Shown: positions 7,616 through 16,337 of the stretch, piece by piece
How the letters are laid out: the number at the start of each line of letters is the position of its first letter
How positions within the stretch are numbered: position 1 is the stretch's first letter
Assembly (NCBI RefSeq): GCF_005491425.1
Contig: NZ_CP028083.1
Location: forward strand, 1,884,001-1,948,000
Length of the DNA stretch: 64,000 nucleotides
Direction of reading: 5' to 3'
DNA from: Lysinibacillus sp. SGAir0095
GTDB lineage: Bacteria; Bacillota; Bacilli; Bacillales_A; Planococcaceae
Notes under the pieces: model-generated
What the model was told of the DNA's origin: nothing
The model's database searches: none
The model's input: the letters and a program-made list of their open reading frames with translations, nothing else
Program-made: the position numbers and the translations under genes

Positions 7616-8887
7616 ATGGTAACAGCTAGAAAAGCAATTTTAATTGGTGAAGCAATCGGAAAAATAATGAGCGATGTACCAACAGGTGAGGTTGAGCGAA
7701 TTTCCTTGATGAATGCAAGTGGGCGTTATTTAGCAGAGGATCTCATTGCCAATGCAGACGTCCCCGCATTTGATCGCTCCCTATATGACGGTTATGCCAT
7801 AAGTGCTGAAGATACGAAACTCGCTACTACAGAATGTCCCATTGAATTTGAAGTCGTAGGACATATTGGTGCAGGGGCAGTTTTTCATGGGGAAATGAAA
7901 GAATTTCAAGCTGTTCGAATCATGACAGGGGCAGAAGTTCCGAAAAACTGTAATGCCATCGTTATGCTCGAGCATGTAAAGGAACTAAAAAATGAAGGCA
8001 GACATTTTATTGCAATAGATGAACAAATCCCGATCAATGAAAAAATATTTAAAAAAGGGTCGGAAATTTCAGAAGGAACCCTTCTTGTAAAAAAAGGTGC
8101 GCGAATTACTCCTGGAGTTATGGGGTTACTTGCAACCTTTGGATATAGTGAAGTTTTAGTGGGGGTAAAACCGAAAGTAGGTGTCCTTGCTACAGGGAGT
8201 GAATTGTTGGAAGTGAATGAACCACTTGCACCTGGAAAAATCCGAAATAGTAACTCCTTTATGTTAATGGCGCAGATTGAAATGCAAGGAGCACAGCCGA
8301 TTTATTTAGGGAAACTGGAGGACGATTTAGAGAGAAGCTATACGACAGTTGAGCATTCATTAAAGCAAGTAGATCTACTGATTACGACTGGTGGGGTTTC
8401 TGTTGGTGATTTTGACTATCTTCCTGAAATATACAATCGGTTGGGAGCAGAGGTACTATTCAACAAGATTGCTATGCGACCAGGGAGTGTGACGACAGTT
8501 GCTAAAGTGCAGAATCAATTCCTTTTTGGTCTTTCAGGTAATCCATCTGCAAGCTTCATAGGATTTGAGTTATTTGTTAAACCTGTCTTGAAAACTTTAC
8601 TAGGAAATATGGAGCCTTATCTTATTTCCCATAAAGCCATATTAGCTGAGGAATTTCCAGTTCCTAATGCATACACCCAGCTCATCCGAACGAAAGTGAA
8701 AGTAGAAGGTACGAAACTATTTGTTTCTTCGAATGGACTAAATATGTCGAGTTCCATTACTTCATTAGTGGGTGCAGAGGCACTAGTAGTACTTCCTCCA
8801 AGTGACGTTGGGTATGAAATAGGGTGTGTAGTCGATTTTTTATTGCTATCAGAAGAGGGACAAAAAGATTGTCACTTTACAATTTAG
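7616..8887 (+). CDS. moeA: Molybdopterin molybdenumtransferase MoeA
   Basis: A 423-residue enzyme that inserts molybdate into adenylylated molybdopterin. Conserved blocks include VPAFDRSLYDGYA near residue 50, IMTGAEVP, ATGSELL with the downstream PGKIRNSN, the TTGGVSVGDFD signature and LSGNPSA. ATG 7616 is preferred to GTG 7607 because the agaggtga site overlaps that GTG. Full length for the family, with domains I-IV apparently intact. It is in the same run as moeB and moaE. Confidence 0.95.
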   Translation: MVTARKAILIGEAIGKIMSDVPTGEVERISLMNASGRYLAEDLIANADVPAFDRSLYDGYAISAEDTKLATTECPIEFEVVGHIGAGAVFHGEMKEFQAVRIMTGAEVPKNCNAIVMLEHVKELKNEGRHFIAIDEQIPINEKIFKKGSEISEGTLLVKKGARITPGVMGLLATFGYSEVLVGVKPKVGVLATGSELLEVNEPLAPGKIRNSNSFMLMAQIEMQGAQPIYLGKLEDDLERSYTTVEHSLKQVDLLITTGGVSVGDFDYLPEIYNRLGAEVLFNKIAMRPGSVTTVAKVQNQFLFGLSGNPSASFIGFELFVKPVLKTLLGNMEPYLISHKAILAEEFPVPNAYTQLIRTKVKVEGTKLFVSSNGLNMSSSITSLVGAEALVVLPPSDVGYEIGCVVDFLLLSEEGQKDCHFTI

Positions 8888-8907
8888 AATCATTGGAGGT
8901 GTAAGTG

Positions 8908-9348
8908 ATGAAGAATGAATATTTTTCGATTGTAAATACTCCAATTGTTGTTGAGGAAGTCATTCAACAAGTGAAGTCAGTGAATGCTGGAGCTATTACA
9001 GTATTTATAGGAACGGTTCGAGAGCTTACAAATGGTAAAAGAACGTTATATCTAGAATATCAAGCTTATGAATCCATGGCCGTAAAAAAACTAGCTGAGA
9101 TAGGAGAGGAAATTGGAAGTAGATGGCCGGGTACAATGGCAGCAATTACACATCGCATCGGGAGACTGGATATTTCTGATATAGCAGTTGTGATAGCCGT
9201 TTCTTCCCCGCATCGTAAAGAAGCCTATGAAGCAAATGAATACGCAATCGAGCGTATAAAAGAAATGGTCCCAATATGGAAAAAGGAGTATTGGGAAGAC
9301 GGAACAAAATGGATTGGCGATCAATTGCAAAAAAAATCCTATGAATAA
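8908..9348 (+). CDS. moaE: Molybdopterin synthase catalytic subunit MoaE
   Basis: A 146-residue large subunit of molybdopterin synthase, which transfers sulfur from MoaD thiocarboxylate to precursor Z. The characteristic FIGTVRE, HRIGRLDI and C-terminal PIWKKEYWEDGTKWIGD segments are present, including the active-site lysine of the KKE block. ATG 8908 is preferred to the overlapping GTG 8905 by its spacing from ggaggt. The small subunit moaD follows directly. Confidence 0.94.
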   Translation: MKNEYFSIVNTPIVVEEVIQQVKSVNAGAITVFIGTVRELTNGKRTLYLEYQAYESMAVKKLAEIGEEIGSRWPGTMAAITHRIGRLDISDIAVVIAVSSPHRKEAYEANEYAIERIKEMVPIWKKEYWEDGTKWIGDQLQKKSYE

Positions 9349-9369
9349 ACTTTAAGCGAGGTGGAACCT

Positions 9370-9603
9370 GTGATCAAAATATTATTATTTGCAAGTCTTC
9401 AAGAAGAAATTGGATCAGATTCACTTTTGCTGGAAGATACAGAATGCACTGTAAAAGAAGTGAAAAACTTTATTGAGTCGAAATATCCCTATGTGGATTT
9501 ACAGCAAGTACTTACTGCTGTTAACGAAGAGTTTTCGAATGAGGAAACAATCGTTAAATCTGGTGATATTGTAGCATTTCTCCCGCCAGTTAGTGGTGGG
9601 TGA
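9370..9603 (+). CDS. moaD: Molybdopterin synthase sulfur-carrier subunit MoaD
   Basis: A 77-residue ubiquitin-fold protein ending in the required Gly-Gly (PPVSGG), whose last glycine is adenylated by MoeB and then carries the sulfur. GTG 9370 gives a start MIKILLFA typical of the family; GTG 9361 overlaps the gaggtgg site and so is less likely. MoaE is immediately upstream, as expected of a heterotetramer pair. Confidence 0.93.
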   Translation: MIKILLFASLQEEIGSDSLLLEDTECTVKEVKNFIESKYPYVDLQQVLTAVNEEFSNEETIVKSGDIVAFLPPVSGG

Positions 9604-9624
9604 TGTTGGGAGTGAACTTAAACT

Positions 9625-10134
9625 GTGAGTTTAGAGGAACATAAAAAAATCAAACTGAAAAATGTGAAGGTCATGGTTGTCACGATTAGCGATACTCGTA
9701 CTTACGAGACAGATAAAAGCGGAAAAGTGATCTGTGAGCTTCTGTCGAAAAATTACTTTGAAATCACAAGCTACCAGATTATTAGGGATGAACAAGCGGA
9801 TATTAAATCGACCCTCATTTCTGGTATCCAGGATATGAATGTGGATGTTATTATAACAAATGGCGGAACTGGAATTTCAAATCGTGATGTTACATTCGAA
9901 GTTGTGGAGGAGTTAATTGATCGACCTATTCCTGGTTTTGGTGAATTATTTCGAATGTTGAGCTATGAGGAAATCGGTTCTGCAAGCATGCTTTCAAGAG
10001 CGATTGCAGGAATTGCAAATGGAACTGTTATTTTTTCGACTCCAGGTTCCACGGGTGCCGTAAAGCTTGCAATGGAAAAGTTAATTGTGCCGGAACTTGT
10101 ACATATTGTGAATGAACTAAAAAAAGATAACTAA
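9625..10134 (+). CDS. moaB: MoaB/MogA-type molybdopterin adenylyltransferase
   Basis: A 169-residue protein that adenylates molybdopterin before metal insertion by MoeA. The signatures TISDTR near the N-terminus, TNGGTGISNRDVT, and FSTPGSTGAVKLAMEKL are diagnostic. GTG 9625 is the only plausible start giving the full N-terminal strand; its ribosome site (gggag at 9609) is rather distant. Last plus-strand gene before the convergent terminator with moaC. Confidence 0.92.
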   Translation: MSLEEHKKIKLKNVKVMVVTISDTRTYETDKSGKVICELLSKNYFEITSYQIIRDEQADIKSTLISGIQDMNVDVIITNGGTGISNRDVTFEVVEELIDRPIPGFGELFRMLSYEEIGSASMLSRAIAGIANGTVIFSTPGSTGAVKLAMEKLIVPELVHIVNELKKDN

Positions 10135-10137
10135 ACG

Positions 10138-10182
10138 AAAAAGCGAAGTTCTTATTTAATACACATACGAACTTCGCTTTTA
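10138..10182. terminator. Bidirectional terminator between moaB and moaC
   Basis: A long stem (aaagcgaagttc with gaacttcgcttt) has A-rich and T-rich flanks on both sides and serves both convergent genes. Confidence 0.9.
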
Positions 10183-10187
10183 TATGT

Positions 10188-10673
10188 TTAGCGTAAAAAC
10201 TCTCCATTTTTTCCACCTGTTTTATTCATTAACATGGTTGGCCCGATAATCATATTTTTATCTACTGCTTTACACATGTCATAAATGGTTAACGCAGTAG
10301 CAGAAACAGCTGTTAATGCCTCCATTTCAACACCAGTAGATCCTTTTGTTTTTACTTCTGCTTGAATTGTAATTTCATATATAGATGCTTCCTCATCTAC
10401 ATTCCAATCAAATGAGATATTGACCCCTGTTAAAGAAATCGGATGGCACATAGGAATAATGTTGGCGGTTTGCTTGGCAGCCATAATACCTGCTATCTGT
10501 GCAACTGCAAGTACATCACCTTTTTTATTCTTGCCATTTATTATTTCATCATAAATATCTTGATTGATCTTTATAGAAGAGAGGGCGATCGCCGTTCTAA
10601 CTGTCTCTTTTTTTTCAGATATATCAACCATTTGTGCTCTTCCTTGTTCATTGAAATGTGTTAATTTCGACAT
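10188..10673 (-). CDS. moaC: Cyclic pyranopterin monophosphate synthase MoaC
   Basis: A 161-residue protein acting after MoaA to form the pyranopterin ring. The blocks MVDISEK, the IPMCHP motif near residue 76, [15 protein letters not shown] and the C-terminal KTGGKNG are intact. ATG 10673 follows a ccctcc (ggaggg) site at 10680-10685. It is the only Moco gene here on the minus strand, facing moaB and diverging from pucC, so its promoter shares the 10.7-11.0 kb control region. Confidence 0.95.
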   Translation of the reverse strand: MSKLTHFNEQGRAQMVDISEKKETVRTAIALSSIKINQDIYDEIINGKNKKGDVLAVAQIAGIMAAKQTANIIPMCHPISLTGVNISFDWNVDEEASIYEITIQAEVKTKGSTGVEMEALTAVSATALTIYDMCKAVDKNMIIGPTMLMNKTGGKNGEFLR

Positions 10674-11017
10674 GACAATCCCTCCAATGTTCTTAATCTA
10701 ATTATAGAGTAGTATACGGGAATTGATAATTAAAATTTGTAACTCTAAATAAGTGAAGATGGCGTTATATTTTGTTACATGTTTTTCAGTGTTAAAAGAG
10801 AACTTTTAGTTAAAATAACTAAAAATATTCTGACTATTAGGATAATTTGTTAGTGACATGCCAAAACATCCTTGATATTATGTTAGGTAATATCACATCA
10901 TTTTGAGCGATTGATATCAACGAGAGGCTATTACCACTTTTCCTTCACATTATCTACATACACCTTCAGCAATGAAAATCACTTTTTACTTACATAATCC
11001 TAAAGGGGGATATAAAT
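10674..11017. promoter_or_regulatory. Divergent control region between moaC and pucC with palindromes
   Basis: This 344-base AT-rich gap must hold promoters for moaC (minus) and pucCDE (plus). It contains three perfect dyads: ttttagtta/taactaaaa at 10804-10824, TGATATTA-N7-TAATATCA at 10873-10895 and the 10-bp palindrome TTGATATCAA at 10911-10920. The last two share the half-site TGATAT and lie 15 bp apart. They are candidate operators for a regulator of the hydroxylase. No regulator gene is in the island. Confidence 0.5.
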
Positions 11018-11920
11018 ATGGCTAATCAGGTAGATTCATGGAACGTCAAGTCACCGATTATCTTAATTCCTACAACAATAGAAAAAGCAATTGAATTGAA
11101 GAAACAGTATGGTTCAGAAGCGGAATTTGTTTCCGGAGCAACTTTATTACAATTGCAATGGATGAATGGCCGAAATATACCAGATTACCTTATAAGTCTT
11201 GAGCAAATAACGGAATTAAAATCCGTTCAATTTGATCTGCAAAAAGGAGAACTATCAATCGGGGCTATAACACCTCTGGGAAGTTATCTAACCAATACCA
11301 TATTAAAAGAGTTTCCTATTATTTGTAATGCATTAACAACAATTGCAGCACCAGGGGTTCGAAATCGGGGAACTATCGGAGGCAATATTATGGGAGGGAT
11401 TGGGGACTTAATACCATTCCTACTTGCATTAAATGCAAAACTAGTATTTCAAGATGAAAAGCAAGTAAATGAAATGATGGCCTGGGATTGGTTGAACCAA
11501 TCAACAAACAAAGGCCAGCTATTAACCTATATATTGATTCCATTAGATAAAGACATTTTGGAAAATTATACATTCTATCGCAAAATTGGAAGACGAGAAA
11601 CTTTTACTGCTGCAATTTTAACAGTGTCTGGAAAAATAAAATGGGATGAATCAAGCAATATAGTTGATGTGAAAATTGCCATCGGAGGGGGAGACAACAA
11701 ACCGCTACGCTTGGAAAAGACAGAACAATTCATTATAGGAAAAAAGGGCGAAGAATTAGACTGGAAGACTATTTATTCTGTGATAACGCAGGAATTTATA
11801 GCGGCCGAGGATGCCTTCGTAACAAGTAATTATCGAAAAAAAGTGGCTGCAAATCTTATTGTTGCTGAGCTTCAAAGTCAGTTCAGTCAAAGTGGAAACA
11901 ATAGAGGAGTGAAACTATGA
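11018..11920 (+). CDS. pucC: Xanthine dehydrogenase-type FAD-binding subunit (PucC-like)
   Basis: A 300-residue flavoprotein subunit of a molybdenum hydroxylase, passing electrons from the iron-sulfur subunit to the final acceptor. The FAD_binding_5 domain spans about 15-185 with VSGATLLQ and the APGVRNRGTIGGNI loop, and the CO_deh_flav_C domain follows to about residue 290. ATG 11018 follows aaaggggga. It overlaps pucD by 4 nt (ATGA), so subunits are coupled. The order FAD-Mo-FeS is that of B. subtilis pucCDE. Substrate could be xanthine or another N-heterocycle. Confidence 0.9.
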   Translation: MANQVDSWNVKSPIILIPTTIEKAIELKKQYGSEAEFVSGATLLQLQWMNGRNIPDYLISLEQITELKSVQFDLQKGELSIGAITPLGSYLTNTILKEFPIICNALTTIAAPGVRNRGTIGGNIMGGIGDLIPFLLALNAKLVFQDEKQVNEMMAWDWLNQSTNKGQLLTYILIPLDKDILENYTFYRKIGRRETFTAAILTVSGKIKWDESSNIVDVKIAIGGGDNKPLRLEKTEQFIIGKKGEELDWKTIYSVITQEFIAAEDAFVTSNYRKKVAANLIVAELQSQFSQSGNNRGVKL

Positions 11921-14175
11921 AATCTAATATCCAAGTAGATAAGGATCGAGTGCGACCAGATGGAGTATCTAAAGTGACCGGCTCTCTAAAATATTTAACG
12001 GATTTGACTTTCCCAAATATGCTGTATGGCAAAATTCTAAGAAGTTCCCATCCCCACGCAAAAATTCTTTCTATTCAAACAGAAGAAGCAGAAAATCTTC
12101 CGGGTGTCGAGGCAGTACTTACATATAAAGACGTACCTGGAATGAACCGATTTGGGATGATTATTCCAGATCAGCCCGTCCTATGTGAGGAACGTGCTCG
12201 TTATGTAGGAGATGCAGTGGCTGCCATAGCTGCGACATCCATTGAAATTGCTGAAAAGGCACTAAAGCTTATACAAGTAGAGTATGAGGTTCTACCAATC
12301 ATTGATACTCCGGAAAAAGCATTATTATCAAATGCTATTAAGCTGCACCCAGCTGGGAACATTTGTCATCGTTCATCTTATTCAAATGGTAATATCACGG
12401 CAGCATTCGAAGCATGTGAAGCCATTGTTGAAGAAACCTATGAACTTCCAAGACAGCTACATGGTTATATGGAAACAGAAGGAGGGGTCGTAGTTCCACA
12501 AGAAGATGGAGGAATTTACGTATACGCAGCAACTCAGCACGGTTTTAAGGATCGCTTCCAGCTTTCTCGAATTCTTGGGATGCCTGAGACTATGATAAGG
12601 ATCATTTCTAGTCCCATTGGAGGTTCATTTGGGGGGAAGGATGAATTAAATATCCAGCCTTATGCTGCTCTTCTAGCGCTGAAAACAAATTGCCCGGTAA
12701 AAATACACAACACTAGAGCGGAATCTATTCGAGCCAGCTTGAAGCGCCATCCGATGAAAATTACTGCGAAAACAGGAACAGATTCCACGGGTAAGATCCT
12801 TGCGCACCAAGTAAAAATCATCGCTGATAAAGGTGCTTATGCCACACTCGGTCCTGCTGTACTTGACTTTGCTGTTGAGCACGCTGCAGGACCATATATC
12901 ATTCCTAATATAGAAACAGAAGGAATCTCTGTTTATACGAATAATGGGGTGACAGGTGAATTTAGAGGATTTGGCGGGAATCAAATCACTTTTGCACTAG
13001 AAGGTCAGTTGGATCGTTTAGCTAATGTGTTGGATATGGATCCTATAGCGCTAAGAAGAATGAATTTAAGGAAAGCTACGGACTTAGGACCATTAGGGCA
13101 TCGTATTGCCCCGACGGATAGTGCGGCCTTAGTCTTAAACGAAATTCAAAAGCTTAGTGAGTCATCTGATCATCAACAAACAGCTTCGAAATGGAAACGC
13201 TTCGGATCGGGCATTGCCATTGCCATGCATGGAGGAGGACTAGGATTCGGTCGACTAGACAGTGCAGGTGGAAGGCTCTCATTGAATAAAGAGGGAAAAA
13301 TCGAAATTTCCTTTGGATTTGAAGAATGTGGCCAGGGATTACTCTCTGTTATTGAAAACCTTGTTATTGAAGAGGTTGGCTGTAGCCCGCAGGATATCAA
13401 AATTGTTATTGGCGATACATCTGTTGTTCCTGTATCAGGGTCATCAACAGCCTCTAGAGGAACAAGTATCGTATGGCAATCATTACAAAAAATGAAAGAA
13501 CCTTTTAAAAAGAAAATTGTTGAACATGTTTCATCTGTTCTCTCGATACCACATGAAAATTTATACCTTGGTGATAATGGTATTTGGGAAATTGGAAAAG
13601 ACAATGGACCGTGTATGACCTATAAAGAATGTGCGGAAGGTTTACAAGATGGAACGGTTATCACGAGTTTTCATTTCCCTGTGACTCCCGATGCTGTGAA
13701 TGGTGGTCATTTTTTATATTCCTTCGGTGGAGTAAAGGTAAATGTAGAAGTAGATATCCTATCGGGTAAAGTCAAGGTAATTTCCATTAATCATGTCATT
13801 TCTGCTGGACCAGTTGTAAGTCCAAATGGGTTCAGAGGTCAGATTGAAGGTGGAGGAGTCATGTCTTTAGGGTACACAATGATGGAAGAAGTAAAAATGC
13901 TCAAGTCTCAATACGTTACCCATAACTTTGATTCTTATTTAATGCCAAATATCGTGGATGTTCCATTTGATACAAATGTCTATGCCATTGAGGATTTGTA
14001 TGAGGGAGACAACTATGGCCCACGAGGGGTTGGAGAAATTGGCACCATTGCCATAACACCAGCAATTGTTAAAGCGATTCATGACGCCATAGGTTGTTGG
14101 GTAACAAAATTACCAATCTCATCGGAAGAGATTCTTGAGAAAGTTGAGTCAAGGGGGATGCTGCCATGGATTTAA
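11917..14175 (+). CDS. pucD: Xanthine dehydrogenase-type molybdenum-binding subunit (PucD-like)
   Basis: A 752-residue catalytic subunit of the xanthine dehydrogenase family. The N-terminal hammerhead domain covers about 15-120, and the Mo-binding domain follows. Active-site loops are visible: GGSFGGKDE, the FRGFGGNQ segment whose Arg lines the substrate pocket in xanthine dehydrogenases, and GVGEIG near the C-terminus, carrying the catalytic glutamate. The AYxCSFR loop of CO dehydrogenase is not present, so a purine or similar heterocycle is the likelier substrate. It overlaps pucE by 10 nt. Full length for the family. Confidence 0.92.
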   Translation: MKSNIQVDKDRVRPDGVSKVTGSLKYLTDLTFPNMLYGKILRSSHPHAKILSIQTEEAENLPGVEAVLTYKDVPGMNRFGMIIPDQPVLCEERARYVGDAVAAIAATSIEIAEKALKLIQVEYEVLPIIDTPEKALLSNAIKLHPAGNICHRSSYSNGNITAAFEACEAIVEETYELPRQLHGYMETEGGVVVPQEDGGIYVYAATQHGFKDRFQLSRILGMPETMIRIISSPIGGSFGGKDELNIQPYAALLALKTNCPVKIHNTRAESIRASLKRHPMKITAKTGTDSTGKILAHQVKIIADKGAYATLGPAVLDFAVEHAAGPYIIPNIETEGISVYTNNGVTGEFRGFGGNQITFALEGQLDRLANVLDMDPIALRRMNLRKATDLGPLGHRIAPTDSAALVLNEIQKLSESSDHQQTASKWKRFGSGIAIAMHGGGLGFGRLDSAGGRLSLNKEGKIEISFGFEECGQGLLSVIENLVIEEVGCSPQDIKIVIGDTSVVPVSGSSTASRGTSIVWQSLQKMKEPFKKKIVEHVSSVLSIPHENLYLGDNGIWEIGKDNGPCMTYKECAEGLQDGTVITSFHFPVTPDAVNGGHFLYSFGGVKVNVEVDILSGKVKVISINHVISAGPVVSPNGFRGQIEGGGVMSLGYTMMEEVKMLKSQYVTHNFDSYLMPNIVDVPFDTNVYAIEDLYEGDNYGPRGVGEIGTIAITPAIVKAIHDAIGCWVTKLPISSEEILEKVESRGMLPWI

Positions 14176-14687
14176 ACAATGAAGTATTAGAAAATCCGAT
14201 TGCTACGAATATTGAGCCTATGATCAAACTAACATTTACGGTTAATGAGGAACAATATGAGATTCAAACATCTCCAACTGAAAAGCTAATCCATATTTTG
14301 AGAGAGCAATTGAATTTAGCAGGAACAAAAATCTCCTGTGGAATTGGTCGGTGTGGAGCCTGTAGTGTTTTGCTGGATGGTGAATTAGTGAATGCTTGTT
14401 TAGTTATGGCCTATCAAGTAAACGGCAAATCAATTACAACAATTGAAGGAATTGGAGGCGTTACATTTGATGAAGTACAAGAAGCCTTTTTAACAGAAGG
14501 CGGTTTTCAATGTGGCTATTGTACATCAGGAATGATAATCGCGGTGAAGTATCTTCTAGCCTTAAATCCGACACCTACCGAAACGGATATAAAAGAGGCA
14601 CTCGCTGGAAATCTATGCAGATGTACTGGGTATGGTGGGATTATTCGTTCTGTACAAAGCTTATCAGCTAAAAATGGGGGGATTTAA
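14166..14687 (+). CDS. pucE: Xanthine dehydrogenase-type 2Fe-2S subunit (PucE-like)
   Basis: A 173-residue small subunit with two 2Fe-2S clusters. The plant-ferredoxin-like N-terminal cluster uses the Cys of SCGIGRCGAC plus a later Cys (VNAC); the helical C-terminal domain uses QCGYC and LCRCTG. All eight Cys expected are present. The N-terminus is some 15 residues longer than usual; an inner ATG at 14220 would give the standard length, but ATG 14166 follows a strong aaggggg site. Ends the pucCDE operon; a terminator lies 100 nt on. Confidence 0.92.
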   Translation: MDLNNEVLENPIATNIEPMIKLTFTVNEEQYEIQTSPTEKLIHILREQLNLAGTKISCGIGRCGACSVLLDGELVNACLVMAYQVNGKSITTIEGIGGVTFDEVQEAFLTEGGFQCGYCTSGMIIAVKYLLALNPTPTETDIKEALAGNLCRCTGYGGIIRSVQSLSAKNGGI

Positions 14688-15055
14688 GCTTTGAATGGTT
14701 CATTAATAGCAATTGAATTAAAGAATTAGCGATTGCCAATAGAAAAGCAATTAATATTATTTTCAAAAGTATATTAGTTATATAAGAAAACGGTTGAGTT
14801 CGGGATTTACGAGCAATCAACCGTTTTTTCTATGTATATTCTAGGAGTTTTTAACGAGTTTATACCTTTTAGAAAAGACTTTAGACATATATATAGTACA
14901 TAAAGCATGGTCTTTTTGCTAGGTTAAATACATATATTTAATAGCAACTAGAAAAAAAGAAATTGAATGGAAATTAAACTGTCTAATAGTTTATTTGGAA
15001 ATCAAATAGATTTTTACTTTATTAGTTTATTAGCAGATTTAAAGGTGGGTAGAAG
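14688..15055. other. Intergenic region with the pucCDE terminator
   Basis: Of these 368 bases only the hairpin at 14787-14829 is clear. The rest is AT-rich with no convincing ORF; it should contain the promoter of the diguanylate cyclase gene, but no well-spaced hexamer pair stands out. Confidence 0.5.
14787..14829 (+). terminator. Intrinsic terminator after the pucCDE operon
   Basis: An 11-bp stem (aaaacggttga with tcaaccgtttt) and a T-run close the hydroxylase operon. Confidence 0.85.
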
Positions 15056-16255
15056 ATGAAATATGAGAAAAAAGAAGTAGGATTTACTCTTGAAGTTGAA
15101 GCGCTAAATCATAATCTTAAAAGAGTCAGTCTTATGAATAAAATATATATGACAGTCCTCGTTACTATAATTATCATTATTTATACGATGGAAATGGTTC
15201 CTTCTATCCAATATAATAGCCAAGAATCTATTGGATGGATACAATATTTTATCTTACTGATTATACATTTAATTTATGTCTATTTGCTCGATATAAGAAA
15301 AATTAAGGTAACTGAGAGTAATTATAAACCGAATAAACTATTGCTCCATTCATTTTTAGCATTTTCCTTGAATATATCAGCATTTCTTCCCATCCATAGT
15401 CATAATCTCATTCATCCTATATTTCTTTATACAATAATATTATTCTCAAGCATTCCTTTTTTAGTAAGTAAATCAAAAGAAATACTTATTTTACTCTCTG
15501 TTTCAAGTATCATACTTTTACTAGAATTAGGAATGCTTTATGGAAATGAGGCTAATTTTCCTTTTCAGGCTCTTTATATCTTTACGTTATTAACATTATC
15601 GTTTCTCATATCAAAATCCACCTATATTGACTATTTTGATTCTCAAGAACTTCGTTTCGAAAAGGAGAAAGAAGTTCAATATTTACAAAATCTTAATGAA
15701 CTGTTAAAAGAAGCAAATCGACAGCTTGAAAAAGAAGCTACACTGGATCCTTTAACAAACTTATATAATCGTAGAGCGTACAATGCTTATTTAATCGAAC
15801 TTCAACAAAGTATCTTAGAATCACCACAATCCATTTCAGTGATTATGGTGGATGTGGATTGTTTTAAGTTATATAACGATACATATGGTCATTTTGAAGG
15901 TGATATTGTTTTAAGTAAGATTGGGAGACTCCTGCATGAAATTTCTATGGAATATCAATGTTTTGCAGGGCGATGGGGAGGAGAAGAATTTGTTTTAATT
16001 TTACCCAACGTGATAGAGGAAATTGTACAAAATATTTGTTATCAAATTAAAGAAGGTGTCTCCGAGTTAAACATTGAGCATCAGTCCTCAACAATTGACA
16101 CAGTAGTGACGGTGAGTATAGGAGCTTGTACGAAAATGATAATGGAATTAAATGAAATTTTTGAATGTATAAGTGAAGCGGATGAAGCACTGTACGCTGT
16201 CAAAGAAAATGGCAGAAATAGTTTCGAATATCGACATCAAATTCATGTCTTGTAG
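15056..16255 (+). CDS. Membrane-bound GGDEF diguanylate cyclase
   Basis: A 399-residue protein. Residues about 25-190 hold some six membrane segments without a recognised sensory fold, then a short coiled-coil stretch (about 200-230) leads into a GGDEF domain that makes cyclic di-GMP from two GTP. The domain begins with DPLTNLYNRRAY and has an intact GGEEF active site near residue 307. The RxxD inhibitory site that normally precedes it is missing (EYQC instead), so product feedback may be absent. ATG 15056 follows aaaggtggg. Monocistronic between two terminators. Confidence 0.88.
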   Translation: MKYEKKEVGFTLEVEALNHNLKRVSLMNKIYMTVLVTIIIIIYTMEMVPSIQYNSQESIGWIQYFILLIIHLIYVYLLDIRKIKVTESNYKPNKLLLHSFLAFSLNISAFLPIHSHNLIHPIFLYTIILFSSIPFLVSKSKEILILLSVSSIILLLELGMLYGNEANFPFQALYIFTLLTLSFLISKSTYIDYFDSQELRFEKEKEVQYLQNLNELLKEANRQLEKEATLDPLTNLYNRRAYNAYLIELQQSILESPQSISVIMVDVDCFKLYNDTYGHFEGDIVLSKIGRLLHEISMEYQCFAGRWGGEEFVLILPNVIEEIVQNICYQIKEGVSELNIEHQSSTIDTVVTVSIGACTKMIMELNEIFECISEADEALYAVKENGRNSFEYRHQIHVL

Positions 16256-16288
16256 GATGTTTCATTTTAATGAAACGTCCTTTTTTTT
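16254..16288 (+). terminator. Intrinsic terminator after the GGDEF gene
   Basis: The stem ggatgtttcat/atgaaacgtcc (one G-T pair) has a short loop and is followed by eight T residues. Confidence 0.85.
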
Positions 16289-16337
16289 GTCTGCAATTTC
16301 TGTATAATGGTTTTAGTAGGTTAGGAGTGTGGTAGAA

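Noticed and set aside
10761..10785. CGTTATATT-like half-site resembling a ModE operator near moaC
   Set aside because: Only one half is present and no ModE-type regulator is in the island; in AT-rich DNA such a match is weak.
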